Origin: CAVUBL01 sp963739795
GTDB taxonomy: Bacteria > Acidobacteriota > Thermoanaerobaculia > Multivoradales > DATKCC01
DNA length: 64,000 bases
Assembly (NCBI GenBank): GCA_963739795.1
Contig: CAVUBL010000018.1
Coordinates: 1 to 64,000 of the forward strand
Direction: 5' to 3'
In this document: positions 8,284 through 16,587 of the stretch, piece after piece
Layout of the letters: each line of letters starts with the position of its first letter
Numbering within the stretch: position 1 is the first letter of the stretch
Notes under the pieces: model-generated
Database searches by the model: none
Seen by the model: the letters and a program-made list of their open reading frames with translations, nothing else
What the model was told of the DNA's origin: nothing
Program-made: the position numbers and the translations under genes

Positions 8284-8628
8284 GTGTCGCCCAAGAAACC
8301 TGTGGAACGAAGAGGCTTGACCAAGGCCGACCTGGTGGATGTCGTCTACCGGCGCCACGGCGGCCTGACGAAGACCGAGGCCACGGAGGTGGTGGAGGCG
8401 ATCTTCGGGGCGGTCAAGACCACCCTGGGCGACGGCCGCCCGGTCAAGATCAAAAACTTCGGCACCTTCGAGGTGACGGAACGTCCGGGACGGATGGGCG
8501 TCAACCCGTCGAGCGGGAAGAAGATGTTCATCCCGCCCCACAAGGGGCTCTCGTTCCGGCCCGCCCGCCGGCTGGTCCGGCCGGTCCGCGACCGGGACAA
8601 GCCGGCACTGCCGAGGGACGAGAGTTGA
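8284..8628 (+). CDS. HU/IHF-family DNA-bending protein
   Basis: A 114-aa nucleoid-associated protein starting at a GTG. The core MTKADLVD-like N-terminus (GLTKADLVDVVYRRHGGLTK), helix EATEVVEAIFGAVKTTL, strand VKIKNFGTFEV, and the DNA-binding beta-arm GRMGVNPSSGKKMFIP are all present. The Gly-x-Asn-Pro intercalating proline (NPSSG) is conserved. A 10-residue N-terminal extension and a basic C-terminal tail (RRLVRPVRDRDK) are beyond the usual ~95 aa. The G-R-x-x-x-N-P arm and position before a MerR gene match the IHF-alpha-like proteins of many bacteria (ihfA-merR order), though HU cannot be excluded. Confidence 0.9.
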   Translation: MSPKKPVERRGLTKADLVDVVYRRHGGLTKTEATEVVEAIFGAVKTTLGDGRPVKIKNFGTFEVTERPGRMGVNPSSGKKMFIPPHKGLSFRPARRLVRPVRDRDKPALPRDES

Positions 8629-8663
8629 ATTTCCGGGCTCCCCGCGGAGCCGCCGCCTGACCC

Positions 8664-9101
8664 ATGCCCGCGAGAAAGTCCCAGAAGCAGCTCTATTACA
8701 AGATCGGCGAGGCGTGCAAGCTCCTCGACATCCAGCCCTACGTGCTGCGCTACTGGGAGACCGAGTTCCCCGAGCTCTCGCCGAGCAAGTCGCGCTCGGG
8801 CCAGCGGGTGTACGGCGCCAAGGAGCTCGAGCTGATCCGCCGCATCAAGGAGCTCCTCTACGACGAGGGTTTTACCATCGCCGGCGCCAAGAAGCGCCTG
8901 GAGGCGGAGCTCACCGCCGGTGGGCCGGGACAGGCCCCGGAGGAGGCCGGACAGCGGTCCTCGGCGCAAGAGCCCCTTGACACCCGAGCCGCCGAACGGT
9001 TAGAACACATCCGCCAGGGCGTGAGCGCGGCCGTCGAGGAAGCGCGGGCGATCCTGGACCTCCTCGATCGCAAACCCCCCTCGGGATCCTCCGGCCAGTA
9101 G
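8664..9101 (+). CDS. MerR-family transcriptional regulator
   Basis: A 145-aa regulator with the winged-helix MerR domain in the first 75 residues: YYKIGEACKLLDIQPYVLRYWE (helix-turn-helix with the signature LRYWE), SKSRSGQRVYGAKELELIRRIKELLYDEGFTIAGAKKRLE. The C-terminal half is a predicted helix (ERLEHIRQGVSAAVEEARAILDLL) for dimerisation, without cysteine ligands, so metal sensing is not indicated. The order ihf/HU-merR is widespread and usually means an orphan regulator of unknown effector. It starts 35 bases after the preceding gene. Confidence 0.9.
   Translation: MPARKSQKQLYYKIGEACKLLDIQPYVLRYWETEFPELSPSKSRSGQRVYGAKELELIRRIKELLYDEGFTIAGAKKRLEAELTAGGPGQAPEEAGQRSSAQEPLDTRAAERLEHIRQGVSAAVEEARAILDLLDRKPPSGSSGQ
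8977..9005 (+). promoter_or_regulatory. Putative internal promoter upstream of tRNA-Pro
   Basis: TTGACA (8977-8982), 17 bases, TTAGAA (9000-9005), lying inside the 3' part of the merR gene and ~137 bases upstream of tRNA-Pro. It is the best promoter match before the tRNA, but being coding sequence it could be chance. Confidence 0.35.
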
Positions 9102-9141
9102 GGCCGGTCCGAGCGGATCGAGAAGGCAGTAGCTCATCGGT

Positions 9142-9218
9142 CGGGACGTGGCGCAGTCTGGTAGCGTACCTGAATGGGGTTCAGGGGGTCCCGGGTTCAA
9201 ATCCCGGCGTCCCGACCA
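9142..9218 (+). tRNA. tRNA-Pro (anticodon GGG), CCA encoded
   Basis: A 77-nt tRNA: acceptor stem CGGGACG/CGTCCCG, D-arm with GTCTGGTAGC, anticodon arm CCTGA-ATGGGGT-TCAGG (anticodon GGG), 5-nt variable loop, T-arm CCGGGTTCAAATCCCGG, discriminator A and encoded CCA. The C1 base of the acceptor is characteristic of bacterial tRNA-Pro. Confidence 0.96.
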
Positions 9219-9554
9219 CTCGTAACCTTCCAAGCTCGAAGCGAGACTGGCCGCCGCCGGGCCGATCCCGGTTCAGTCCCGGGCCCATCCCGCGTGACGC
9301 CGCCGCACGGCGAGGTGGCTCCGCTCGAGGTCCGCTTCTCGTCCGCGGCCGAGCAAGCCGTTTCCGTCGGGCGCGAAATGGAAGCGCCCGCCTGTTGCAC
9401 TTCCTGGTAGACGCTGGACTCCGGACGGTGGGTGGGCAACATCGTGCCGGCCCTTGCGCTCCCGGCGGCCCTCTCGGCCGTCGGGCTCCTCGCCCTGGCG
9501 GCGAGCCCGGCCGCGACCGGGCTCGGCCGAAACCCCCGGAAGACGGAGGAGACC
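9219..9554 (+). other. Intergenic tract downstream of tRNA-Pro with a T-arm-like fragment
   Basis: No gene is clearly supported here. At 9267-9283 the sequence CCCGG-TTCAGTC-CCGGG has the size and loop of a tRNA T-arm, but it lacks the rest of a tRNA. The upstream-open frame of the next gene begins in this tract (GTG 9432) with a hydrophobic ALALPAALSAVGLLALAASPA stretch, but the good ribosome binding site lies at 9544-9550, so I treat that part as non-coding. Confidence 0.35.
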
Positions 9555-10886
9555 ATGACCGAGCCCACGACGAGGCGCATCGTCCTCTGCCTGGACGGTA
9601 CCTGGAACAGCACGTACAACGCGAAGCACCGGGAGGACGGCTCGGAGGTGGTCAAGCCGAGCAACGTCCTCAAGCTCTGCCGGGCGGTCGTTCCCCGCGG
9701 CGAGAACGGGATCGAGCAGCTCGCCTACTACGACGTCGGGGTCGGCTCCCTGGCCCGCTACCCCGGCCTGTCGAATCGGCTCTTGTCCCTGGCGGACAAG
9801 GCCCTGGGGGGCGGCTGGGGCGCCGGCTTCGAGAGCAACGTGGAGGAGGCGCTCCAGTTCCTCGCCCTCAACTACCGGCCGGGCGATGAGGTCTTCGTCT
9901 TCGGGTTCAGCCGCGGGGCTGCGACGGCGCGGGCGGTGACCCAGTTCCTCGACTGGTCCGGAGGCCTTCCGGTCAAGCGTGACGCCTACTACCTCGGACA
10001 CCTGTTCCGCGCCTACGTGAGCTCCCAGGGGCAGCGGTCGGGGAGCGAGGCGCGGGAGGAGATCGACCGCAAGCGCCGGCAGGACGGCCTCGACCCCCTC
10101 GAGCCCTTCCAGGAGATCCGAGTGACCTTCCTCGGCGTGTGGGAGACGGTCATGGCGCTGGGCTCGCGGTTCCGCGCCACGGGGCCGGGAACCGCGACGG
10201 TGAGCCGGAGCTTCCACCTGCGGCCCGAGCCCGCCCGCTGCGTCCTGCACGCGCGCCAGGCCCTGGCCGTCGACGAGGCCCGCTACGACTTCCGGCCGGA
10301 GGTCTGGACGGCCGGCGCGAGCCACCAGACGCTGGAGCAGCGATGGTTCGCGGGCGTCCACTCCAACGTGGGCGGAGGCTACGTGGACGACGGGCTGGCG
10401 AACCTCGCCTTTCGCTGGATCCTGGGCGAAGCCGAAGCTCGAGGGCTCGCCGTCGACCGCCGGATCGTCGCTTTCTTCCGGGGCTACGCTCAGGACAGGC
10501 TCTACCGGTCCGAGTCGCTTCTCTACCGGACCCTCGACGGCCTTCGCTTCCGGTTCGGCCGGGGAAAGCGCTCCCTGATCGGCTACCCGGCGTCCGCGAT
10601 GCTGTCCCTGGACCGGTCGGTGATCCACCGGATCTGTTCCGACCCCCGCAAGCCGAAGCCCGGCGGCGCCCCCGGCGAGGTGAGGTTCCCGGAGCTGCGG
10701 AAGGCCTACCGGCCGGAGAACGTCCTGGAGCTGCTGGCGTGCCATGCGGACCTCGAGGCCTACCTGGAGAACCTCGGGCTCGACGAGGAGCACCGCGAGC
10801 TGCCCGAGGACGTCCTGGAGAGGATCCGGAAGCTCCAGCCTCGGTTCCGCCACCCCACGGGCTCTGGCACGGTGCCGGCCCGGTGA
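9555..10886 (+). CDS. DUF2235 alpha/beta-hydrolase (Tle1-like phospholipase domain)
   Basis: A 443-aa protein starting at the ATG at 9555, behind a strong GGAGGAG site. The DUF2235/Tle1-like catalytic domain opens with RRIVLCLDGTWNS, includes YYDVGVGS, the nucleophile elbow FGFSRGAATAR (Ser119 in G-F-S-R-G), and the later VHSNVGGGYVDDGLANLAFRW block, whose Asp is a likely triad member. Family members include type VI secretion phospholipase effectors, but most are stand-alone hydrolases of unknown substrate. No vgrG, PAAR, hcp or immunity-like gene is nearby, so an effector role is not supported here. A GTG at 9432 would add a hydrophobic N-terminal segment that could act as a signal or anchor. 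It sits directly after a tRNA gene. Confidence 0.85.
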   Translation: MTEPTTRRIVLCLDGTWNSTYNAKHREDGSEVVKPSNVLKLCRAVVPRGENGIEQLAYYDVGVGSLARYPGLSNRLLSLADKALGGGWGAGFESNVEEALQFLALNYRPGDEVFVFGFSRGAATARAVTQFLDWSGGLPVKRDAYYLGHLFRAYVSSQGQRSGSEAREEIDRKRRQDGLDPLEPFQEIRVTFLGVWETVMALGSRFRATGPGTATVSRSFHLRPEPARCVLHARQALAVDEARYDFRPEVWTAGASHQTLEQRWFAGVHSNVGGGYVDDGLANLAFRWILGEAEARGLAVDRRIVAFFRGYAQDRLYRSESLLYRTLDGLRFRFGRGKRSLIGYPASAMLSLDRSVIHRICSDPRKPKPGGAPGEVRFPELRKAYRPENVLELLACHADLEAYLENLGLDEEHRELPEDVLERIRKLQPRFRHPTGSGTVPAR

Positions 10887-11007
10887 TTCCTCCCGGTGGG
10901 GCGGTGGCGGCCCGGGGCTTTCGGCGGTAGGATTATCAGGTCCTTGCCGCGCCGCGGCTTCGTCGATGCGGATCGTCGGGTCGTCTCCCTCCGCCGCCTC
11001 TGTCACC

Positions 11008-11727
11008 ATGAGTCCCTTGTCGAGCTCTCATACGGGTCCCGCCGTCGTCAGCGGAGCGGGGTCCGGGATCGGCCGGGCGGTGGCCCTGGCTCTGGGGCAG
11101 GAGGGATACCGGCTGGCGCTGCTCGGGCGGCGTCTCGAGGCCCTGGGCGAGGTGCTCCGGGAGTCGGGCGCCGAGGGACGGGCTTTCGCCTGCGACGTCC
11201 GGCAGCCGGACCAGGTGGACGCGGTGGCCCGGGAGGTCCTCGACGCCTGGGGGGCGCCGGAGGTGGTGGTGCCCGCCGCCGGGGTCGTCTCCATCGCTCC
11301 GCTCGAGGAGACCCTTCCCGAGGACTTCGCCGCCGCGGTCGAGACCAATCTGACCGGGCCGTTTCTCCTCTTCCGCGCGTTCCTGGCGGCCATGAAGGCC
11401 CGCCACCGGGGGCGCCTGGTGCCCATCCTGTCGGTCTCCGCCACCCGCGGGTTTCCTGGCTGGTCGGCCTACTGCGCGAGCAAGTGGGGCCTGGCCGGGC
11501 TGGTCGCCTCCTTGCGCGAGGAGCTCGCGGGGAGCGGGGTCCGGGTGACCGCCCTCTATCCCGGCGCCACCGACACCGACATCTGGGCGGGCCTGCCCGG
11601 CGACTGGGACCGGAGCCGCATGGTCCCGGTGGAGGAGGTGGCCCGGGCCCTGGTCTACGCTCTCGGGCTGGAGGAGCCGGCGCTCGTCGAGGAGATCCAC
11701 CTGGGGCCGGCGGGCGGGGCTCTGTGA
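11008..11727 (+). CDS. Short-chain dehydrogenase/reductase
   Basis: A 239-aa classical SDR. The Rossmann glycine motif is SGAGSGIG (residues ~15-22), with ACDVRQPD for the adenine pocket, the N-rich PAAGVVS loop, the catalytic Ser in LSVSATRG and the YCASK (YxxxK) pair, followed by ALYPGATDTDIW. These show an intact NAD(P)-dependent oxidoreductase. The basic GRRLEA segment after strand 2 suggests NADP preference. The substrate cannot be told. It is the last gene before the promoter of the ribH operon. Confidence 0.88.
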   Translation: MSPLSSSHTGPAVVSGAGSGIGRAVALALGQEGYRLALLGRRLEALGEVLRESGAEGRAFACDVRQPDQVDAVAREVLDAWGAPEVVVPAAGVVSIAPLEETLPEDFAAAVETNLTGPFLLFRAFLAAMKARHRGRLVPILSVSATRGFPGWSAYCASKWGLAGLVASLREELAGSGVRVTALYPGATDTDIWAGLPGDWDRSRMVPVEEVARALVYALGLEEPALVEEIHLGPAGGAL

Positions 11728-11747
11728 TGCGCTGTCCTCGGGGGCGG

Positions 11748-11777
11748 TTGACACTCCTTCCCGGGCCTCCCTATACT
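11748..11777 (+). promoter_or_regulatory. Strong sigma-70 promoter of the ribH-nusB-leuS-lptE operon
   Basis: Consensus TTGACA at 11748-11753, an 18-base spacer, and TATACT at 11772-11777. The predicted start is near 11784, leaving a leader of only ~16 bases before the ribH ATG at 11800. There is therefore no room for an FMN riboswitch. Confidence 0.8.
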
Positions 11778-11799
11778 GAGCCGCTTCAAGAGCTTGCCT

Positions 11800-12282
11800 A
11801 TGAGTGAGATACGCGTGATCGAAGGGAATCTGGCCGGTGCGGGGCGGCGTTTCGGCGTCGTCGCGGCGCGGTTCAACGGCGCCATCGTCGAACGGCTGGT
11901 CGCCGGCGCGGTCGACGCGTTGCGCCGCCACGGCGTGGCGGCGGAGGATATCCTCCTGGTCCGGGTCCCCGGAGCCCTGGAGATTCCCCTCGCCCTCGAG
12001 GAGCTGGCCAGCGCGGGAGAGGTCGACGGCCTGGTCGCCCTGGGGGCCGTGATCCGGGGCGAGACTTCGCACTACGACTACGTGTGCGCCCAGGCGAGCG
12101 CCGGGATCGCCCGGGTCGGCGCGGACCACCGGCTGCCGGTCGGCTTCGGCCTTCTGACCTGCGAGACCACGGCGCAAGCCGCGGAGCGCGCCGGAGGCAA
12201 GGCCGGGAACAAGGGGGCGGAGGCGGCCGTGGCGGCCCTCGAGATGGCCGATCTTCGTGCCCGCCTACGAGCTCGGGACTGA
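11800..12282 (+). CDS. ribH: 6,7-dimethyl-8-ribityllumazine synthase
   Basis: A 160-aa enzyme of riboflavin synthesis that joins 3,4-dihydroxy-2-butanone-4-phosphate to the ribitylamino-pyrimidine. Motifs: RFGVVAARFN at the N-terminus, VPGALEIPLALE, ALGAVIRGETSHYDYV with the catalytic His in ETSH, and GFGLLTCETTAQAAERAG with the C-terminal NKGAEAA helix. The ATG at 11800 is preferred over TTG 11794. It is followed by nusB, the common ribH-nusB order. Confidence 0.95.
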   Translation: MSEIRVIEGNLAGAGRRFGVVAARFNGAIVERLVAGAVDALRRHGVAAEDILLVRVPGALEIPLALEELASAGEVDGLVALGAVIRGETSHYDYVCAQASAGIARVGADHRLPVGFGLLTCETTAQAAERAGGKAGNKGAEAAVAALEMADLRARLRARD

Positions 12283-12376
12283 GCGGGCGGGGCGGGCTCC
12301 TCGTCGAATCCGTGATGTACGTTCTCGGGAGACAGGCCCTCTGGGCGTTGCGGCGGATTCGTGGGCGGTACGTGCC

Positions 12377-12898
12377 ATGAAGGGGGTCGGCAAGCGGCGC
12401 ATGGCGCGGGAGATGGCCCTCCAGATGCTCTACCAGAACGACCTTGGGGGGAGCTCCGCGGAGCAGATCTTCCAGACCTTCGACCGCGCCATCTACCTCG
12501 AGGCCCGGGCTGCGGCGGGTGACAGGGGAGGGCCGGCCAGGCCGAAGGCGAGGCGGAGCACCGAGGTGGGCGAGCGCCGCCGGCGCGAGGTGGAGGACGC
12601 GTTCGCGTACGCCCGGTCCCTGGTCCACGGCACGCTCGAGCACCTGGAGGAGGTCAACGGCCTGATCCGCAAGCAGGCCGACAACTGGCGCCTGGAGCGC
12701 ATGCCGGCCGTCGATCGAAACATCCTCCGGCTGGCGGTCTACGAGCTTCTTTACGAGGAGGACATTCCGAAGCTGGTGGTGATGGACGAGGCGATCGAGC
12801 TCGCCAAGAAGTTCTCCACCGACCAGTCGAGTCGCTTCGTCAACGGTCTTCTCGACGGCCTGCTCAAGCGACGGGAGTTCCCCGGAACCATGGAGTGA
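12377..12898 (+). CDS. nusB: Transcription antitermination factor NusB
   Basis: A 173-aa all-helical RNA-binding protein that acts with NusA/NusE on boxA in rRNA operons. Starts at ATG 12377. The Arg-rich N-terminus (GKRRMAREMALQMLYQND) and the C-terminal VDRNILRLAVYELLY...VVMDEAIELAKKFST...FVNGLLDGLLKR are canonical. The middle carries a longer-than-usual basic insertion (about residues 45-75, RGGPARPKARRST) compared with the ~140-aa E. coli protein. Confidence 0.93.
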   Translation: MKGVGKRRMAREMALQMLYQNDLGGSSAEQIFQTFDRAIYLEARAAAGDRGGPARPKARRSTEVGERRRREVEDAFAYARSLVHGTLEHLEEVNGLIRKQADNWRLERMPAVDRNILRLAVYELLYEEDIPKLVVMDEAIELAKKFSTDQSSRFVNGLLDGLLKRREFPGTME

Positions 12899-12923
12899 TG
12901 GAATCTCGGAGCGGAATCGGATC

Positions 12924-15413
12924 ATGAGCACCTACGACCACAAGGCGATCGAGGCGAAATGGCAGGACCGCTGGGAGAAGTCCCGGGTGGCGGAGATCGA
13001 CCTCGAGCGGGGAGGGGACGCCTTCTACATGCTGATGATGTTCCCGTATCCCTCCGGGGACCGCCTCCACGTGGGCCACGGGCGCAACTACATCCTGGGC
13101 GACGCCCTCTACCGCTACCTGCGAATGCGGGGCCGCCGCGCCCTCAACCCCATGGGATGGGACGCCTTCGGCCTGCCGGCGGAGAACGCCGCGATCCAGC
13201 GCGGGGTCCACCCGCGGGACTGGACGCTCCAGAACATCGCCGTCATGAAGACCCAGTTCCGGCGCTGGGGGATCCTCTACGACTGGTCGAAGGAGGTCAC
13301 CTCCTGCATGCCGGAGTACTACCGCTGGAACCAGTGGCTGTTCCTGCGGATGCTGGAGAAGGGCCTGGCCTACCGGCGCAAGGCGCCGGTCAACTGGTGC
13401 CCGAGCTGCCGCACCGTGCTCGCCAACGAGCAGGTGGTCGACGGCGCCTGCGAGCGCTGCGGCACCGAGGTGGACCAGAAAGAGCTCGCCCAGTGGTTCT
13501 ACCGGATCACCGACTATGCCGAGCGCCTGCTCGGGGACCTCGACCGGCTCGACGGCTGGCCGGAGAAGGTCAAGGTCATGCAGCGCAACTGGATCGGGCG
13601 CTCCGAGGGCGCCGAGATCGATTTCGAGCTGCCCGGGCTCTCCGGCACCGACGGCTCGGCGGAGACCCTGACCGTCTTCACCACCCGGCCCGACACGATC
13701 CACGGCGCCACCTTCATGGTGCTCGCTCCTGAGCACCCGCTCTCCGCCCGCCTCATCGCGGATCACCCGGACCGCGCGGAGACCGCGGCCTGGATCGAGA
13801 GGGTGAAAAAGACCCCGAAGATCGAGCGCGAGGGCGATCTTCAGGCCAAGGAGGGCCGGGACACCGGGCAGGTGGCCGTCAACCCGGCGACCGGCGAGCG
13901 GATCCCGGTCTGGCTGGCCAACTACGTGCTGCCCGAGTACGGCACCGGAGCGATCATGGCGGTGCCGGCCCACGACGGCCGGGACCTGGAGATGGCTCGC
14001 CAGGAGGGGCTTGCAGTGCGCCTCGTCTACCGCCCGGAAGGGGCGCCCGAGGACGCGGCCGAGCTCACCGAGCCGATCCTCCACGAGGGCACCATCCAGG
14101 GGGTCGATCCCCGCTTCGACGGCCTCCCGGACGGGCCGGAGACGATCCGCGCCTTCATCGACTGGATGGCGGAGGAGGGCTGGGGCCGGGCGAAGGTCTC
14201 CTATCGTCTGCGCGACTGGCTGATCTCGCGCCAGCGCTACTGGGGCACGCCGATCCCCGTCGTCTTCTGTGACGCCTGCGGCGTGGTGCCGGTGCCCGAC
14301 GACCAGCTCCCGGTCGAGCTGCCGTACGACGTGGCGTTTACCGGCCGGGAGGGCAACCCCCTGGCGCACTCGGAGGAGTTCGTCCACGCCGAGTGCCCGC
14401 GCTGCGGCGCCGCCGCCCGGCGCGAGACCGACACCATGGACACCTTCGTCGACAGCTCTTGGTACTACCTGCGCTACCTCTCGCCCCACGACGACGGCCG
14501 GATGTTCGACCCGGAGCGGGCGGAGCGCTGGTGCCCGGTCGACCAGTACATCGGCGGCATCGAGCACGCCATCCTCCACCTGCTGTACGCCCGCTTTGTC
14601 TGCAAGGTGCTCCAGGACTTCGGGATGGTGCCGTTCGGCGAGCCGTTCACGAACCTGTTCAACCAGGGGATGATCACCCGCCATGCCGAGGCCAGCGGGC
14701 GGGTGGAGAAGATGTCCAAGTCCCGGGGCAACACGGTCTCCCCGGACCAGCTCATCGACGAGATGGGCGCCGACACCGAGCGGGTCTACACCCTCTTCCT
14801 GGGGCCGCCCGAGGAGGAGGTGGAGTGGACCGACGAGGCGGTCACCGGCGCCTACCGCTTCCTCAACCGGCTGTGGCGGGCGGGCGAGGCCCTCGAGTCG
14901 GCGCCGGCCACCGCCCCCGCCGATGACGAGCTCGAGCGGCTGCGCCACGAGACCATCAAGCGGGTCACCGCGGATATGGAGCGGTTCAAGTTCAACACGT
15001 CGGTGGCGGCCCAGATGGAGCTGCTCAACGGCCTCACCCGGGCCCTGGACGAGAAAACCGCCTCGCGGCGCTGCTGCGAGGCGGCCTTCGACAGCCTGCT
15101 CCAGCTCCTGCACCCCATCGCCCCGCACGTGACCGAGGAGCTGTGGGAGCAGCGGGGCCACCTGGGGAGCCTGCTCGAGAGCACCTGGCCCGAGCACGAC
15201 GAGGCGAAGCTGGTGCGCGACCGCCTCACCATCGTCGTGCAGGTGGACGGCAAGCTCCGCGACCGGCTGGAGGTCGACGCCGGGGCGGGGGAGACGGAGA
15301 TCCGAGAGGCGGCGCTGGCGAGCGACGGGGTGCGGCGTCACCTGGAGGGCGCGGAGCTTGCCAAGGCCGTCTACGTGCCGGGACGCCTGATCAACCTGGT
15401 CACACGGAGGTGA
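12924..15413 (+). CDS. leuS: Leucyl-tRNA synthetase
   Basis: An 829-aa class-I aminoacyl-tRNA synthetase. The HIGH motif appears as HVGHGRNY near residue 48, and KMSKS as VEKMSKSRGN near residue 595. The zinc module has CPSCRTVL...CERCG (~residues 158-182) and a second CDACG...CPRCG set around 450-490. The CP1 editing domain contains TTRPDTIHGATFMVLAPEH and the conserved GTGAIMAVPAHDGRD. The C-terminal anticodon domain (IAPHVTEELWE) and the final VDGKLRDRLEVD domain are complete. No T-box leader is present, as the gene is embedded in the ribH operon. Confidence 0.97.
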   Translation: MSTYDHKAIEAKWQDRWEKSRVAEIDLERGGDAFYMLMMFPYPSGDRLHVGHGRNYILGDALYRYLRMRGRRALNPMGWDAFGLPAENAAIQRGVHPRDWTLQNIAVMKTQFRRWGILYDWSKEVTSCMPEYYRWNQWLFLRMLEKGLAYRRKAPVNWCPSCRTVLANEQVVDGACERCGTEVDQKELAQWFYRITDYAERLLGDLDRLDGWPEKVKVMQRNWIGRSEGAEIDFELPGLSGTDGSAETLTVFTTRPDTIHGATFMVLAPEHPLSARLIADHPDRAETAAWIERVKKTPKIEREGDLQAKEGRDTGQVAVNPATGERIPVWLANYVLPEYGTGAIMAVPAHDGRDLEMARQEGLAVRLVYRPEGAPEDAAELTEPILHEGTIQGVDPRFDGLPDGPETIRAFIDWMAEEGWGRAKVSYRLRDWLISRQRYWGTPIPVVFCDACGVVPVPDDQLPVELPYDVAFTGREGNPLAHSEEFVHAECPRCGAAARRETDTMDTFVDSSWYYLRYLSPHDDGRMFDPERAERWCPVDQYIGGIEHAILHLLYARFVCKVLQDFGMVPFGEPFTNLFNQGMITRHAEASGRVEKMSKSRGNTVSPDQLIDEMGADTERVYTLFLGPPEEEVEWTDEAVTGAYRFLNRLWRAGEALESAPATAPADDELERLRHETIKRVTADMERFKFNTSVAAQMELLNGLTRALDEKTASRRCCEAAFDSLLQLLHPIAPHVTEELWEQRGHLGSLLESTWPEHDEAKLVRDRLTIVVQVDGKLRDRLEVDAGAGETEIREAALASDGVRRHLEGAELAKAVYVPGRLINLVTRR

Positions 15414-15417
15414 GACG

Positions 15418-15966
15418 ATGAGCCGCCGGACTCTCTATCGACGCGGTGTGGGCCTGGGCCTGCTGGCGCTCCTCGCCGGTACGGCTCTCCTGGCCGCGGG
15501 CTGCGGGTACGCCCTCGTGGGCAGGGGCACCAACATCCCCTCCGACGTCCACAAGGTCTACCTGAGCCCGTTCGAGAACCGCACCGAACGCCAGCAGGTG
15601 GACCAGTACGTCACCGAGGCGATCGCCAACGAGCTGGTCAAGCGCCGCCAGTTCAACATGGTGAGCGACGAGTCGACCGCTGACGCCGACCTCTCGGGGG
15701 CGGTGGTCGGCTTCGGTCTGACCCCGATCACCTTCGACAACCAGGGCCGCGCCACCGAGTACGAGATCGCGGTGACCGCGCAGGTGGAGTTCAAGCGCCG
15801 GCCGGGCGGCGAGGTGCTGTGGAAGAACGATCACTACCAGTTCCGCGAGACCTACGAGGTCGACACCTCAGAGGCCGGCTTCCTCGACCGCGAGGAGCAG
15901 GCGATCAAGGACGCGGCGCAGCGCTTCGCGGAGACGATGGTCAGCGATCTGTTAGAGGGGTTCTAG
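15418..15966 (+). CDS. lptE: LptE-like LPS-assembly lipoprotein
   Basis: A 182-aa lipoprotein beginning four bases after leuS. Signal peptide with the lipobox LAAGC (Cys ~29), then GYALVGRGTNIPSDVHKVYLSPFENRT. The G-Y-x-L-x-G motif after the lipid cysteine, followed by I-P-x-x-V-x-x-V-x-I-x-x-F-N, is the signature of LptE/RlpB-type proteins, which plug the LptD barrel in the outer membrane. The leuS-lptE linkage is conserved in diderms. The usual next gene, holA (DNA polymerase III delta), is absent. Confidence 0.85.
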   Translation: MSRRTLYRRGVGLGLLALLAGTALLAAGCGYALVGRGTNIPSDVHKVYLSPFENRTERQQVDQYVTEAIANELVKRRQFNMVSDESTADADLSGAVVGFGLTPITFDNQGRATEYEIAVTAQVEFKRRPGGEVLWKNDHYQFRETYEVDTSEAGFLDREEQAIKDAAQRFAETMVSDLLEGF

Positions 15967-16118
15967 GCTTCGTACACCAACTCGATCCGAGGAGCGGGAT
16001 CGCCTCCGGGTCACGGAGCCGTTCCCCTGCCCTCCCGCGACACGCGGGTGAGCCGGGACCCAACCGGCCCGAGCCTCGTTCTGCGCAGAGACCGGCTGGA
16101 TCACCCCCCTCACCCTCG

Positions 16119-16151
16119 GTCCCTCTCCCGCCCTCGCGGGGGGAGAGGGAC
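16119..16151. terminator. Perfect GC-rich hairpin between convergent lptE and rpsT
   Basis: GTCCCTCTCCC and GGGAGAGGGAC form a stem of 11 or more bp with a GC-rich loop. There is no T-tract on either strand, so it may be a palindromic intergenic repeat or a bidirectional stabiliser rather than a classical intrinsic terminator. Confidence 0.45.
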
Positions 16152-16224
16152 GCCCCCGCCCAGGCTTCGCCGGGGTGGTGTACTGCTGACTACGGTCTGA
16201 CGGTTTCGGACTGACGGCTGCTGG

Positions 16225-16491
16225 TCAGCTCGCGAGGGACTGGACCGCGCGGGTGAGGCGGGACTTGTGGCGCGCCGCGGCGTTGGCGTGGATGACCTTC
16301 TTCTGCGCCGTCTCGTCGACGACCCGGAGGGTCTTGGGCAGAAGGGTCTTCGCCTGCTCGGCGTCGCCGCCCTCGATGGCGGCCCGGAGGTGCTTGATGG
16401 CGGTCCGCAGGCGCGTGCGGTAGGCACGGTTGCGCAGGCGTTGCCGCTCGTTCTGGAGGATTCGTTTTTCGGCAGACTTGATGTTGGCCAT
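16225..16491 (-). CDS. rpsT: 30S ribosomal protein S20
   Basis: An 88-aa basic helical protein that binds 16S rRNA. MANIKSAEKRILQNERQRLRN is the diagnostic N-terminus, followed by TAIKHLRAAIEGGDAEQAK and HANAAARHKSRLTRAVQSL. Start is ATG 16491, although the frame is open further upstream. It has its own strong promoter in the end of cpoB, with an intrinsic-terminator-like hairpin in the leader. Confidence 0.96.
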   Translation of the reverse strand: MANIKSAEKRILQNERQRLRNRAYRTRLRTAIKHLRAAIEGGDAEQAKTLLPKTLRVVDETAQKKVIHANAAARHKSRLTRAVQSLAS

Positions 16492-16550
16492 GACTCTTGC
16501 GTTCCGGTTGCTTGGGCTCGTGGTACCTGGGCTCTCGCCCGTCCGGCGGC

Positions 16551-16578
16551 AAAAAAATCGCCGCACCGAAGTGCGACG
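16551..16578 (-). terminator. Intrinsic terminator of the tol-pal operon, lying in the rpsT leader
   Basis: On the minus strand GTCGCAC-TTCG-GTGCGGC (7-bp stem, UUCG loop, one G-U pair) is followed by GA and seven T. It lies 22 bases beyond the cpoB stop and begins within a few bases of the predicted rpsT transcription start. Confidence 0.8.
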
Positions 16579-16587
16579 CAGCGCCGG

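Noticed and set aside
9555..10886. Type VI secretion effector
   Set aside because: Only the DUF2235 domain supports it; no secretion or immunity gene lies nearby.
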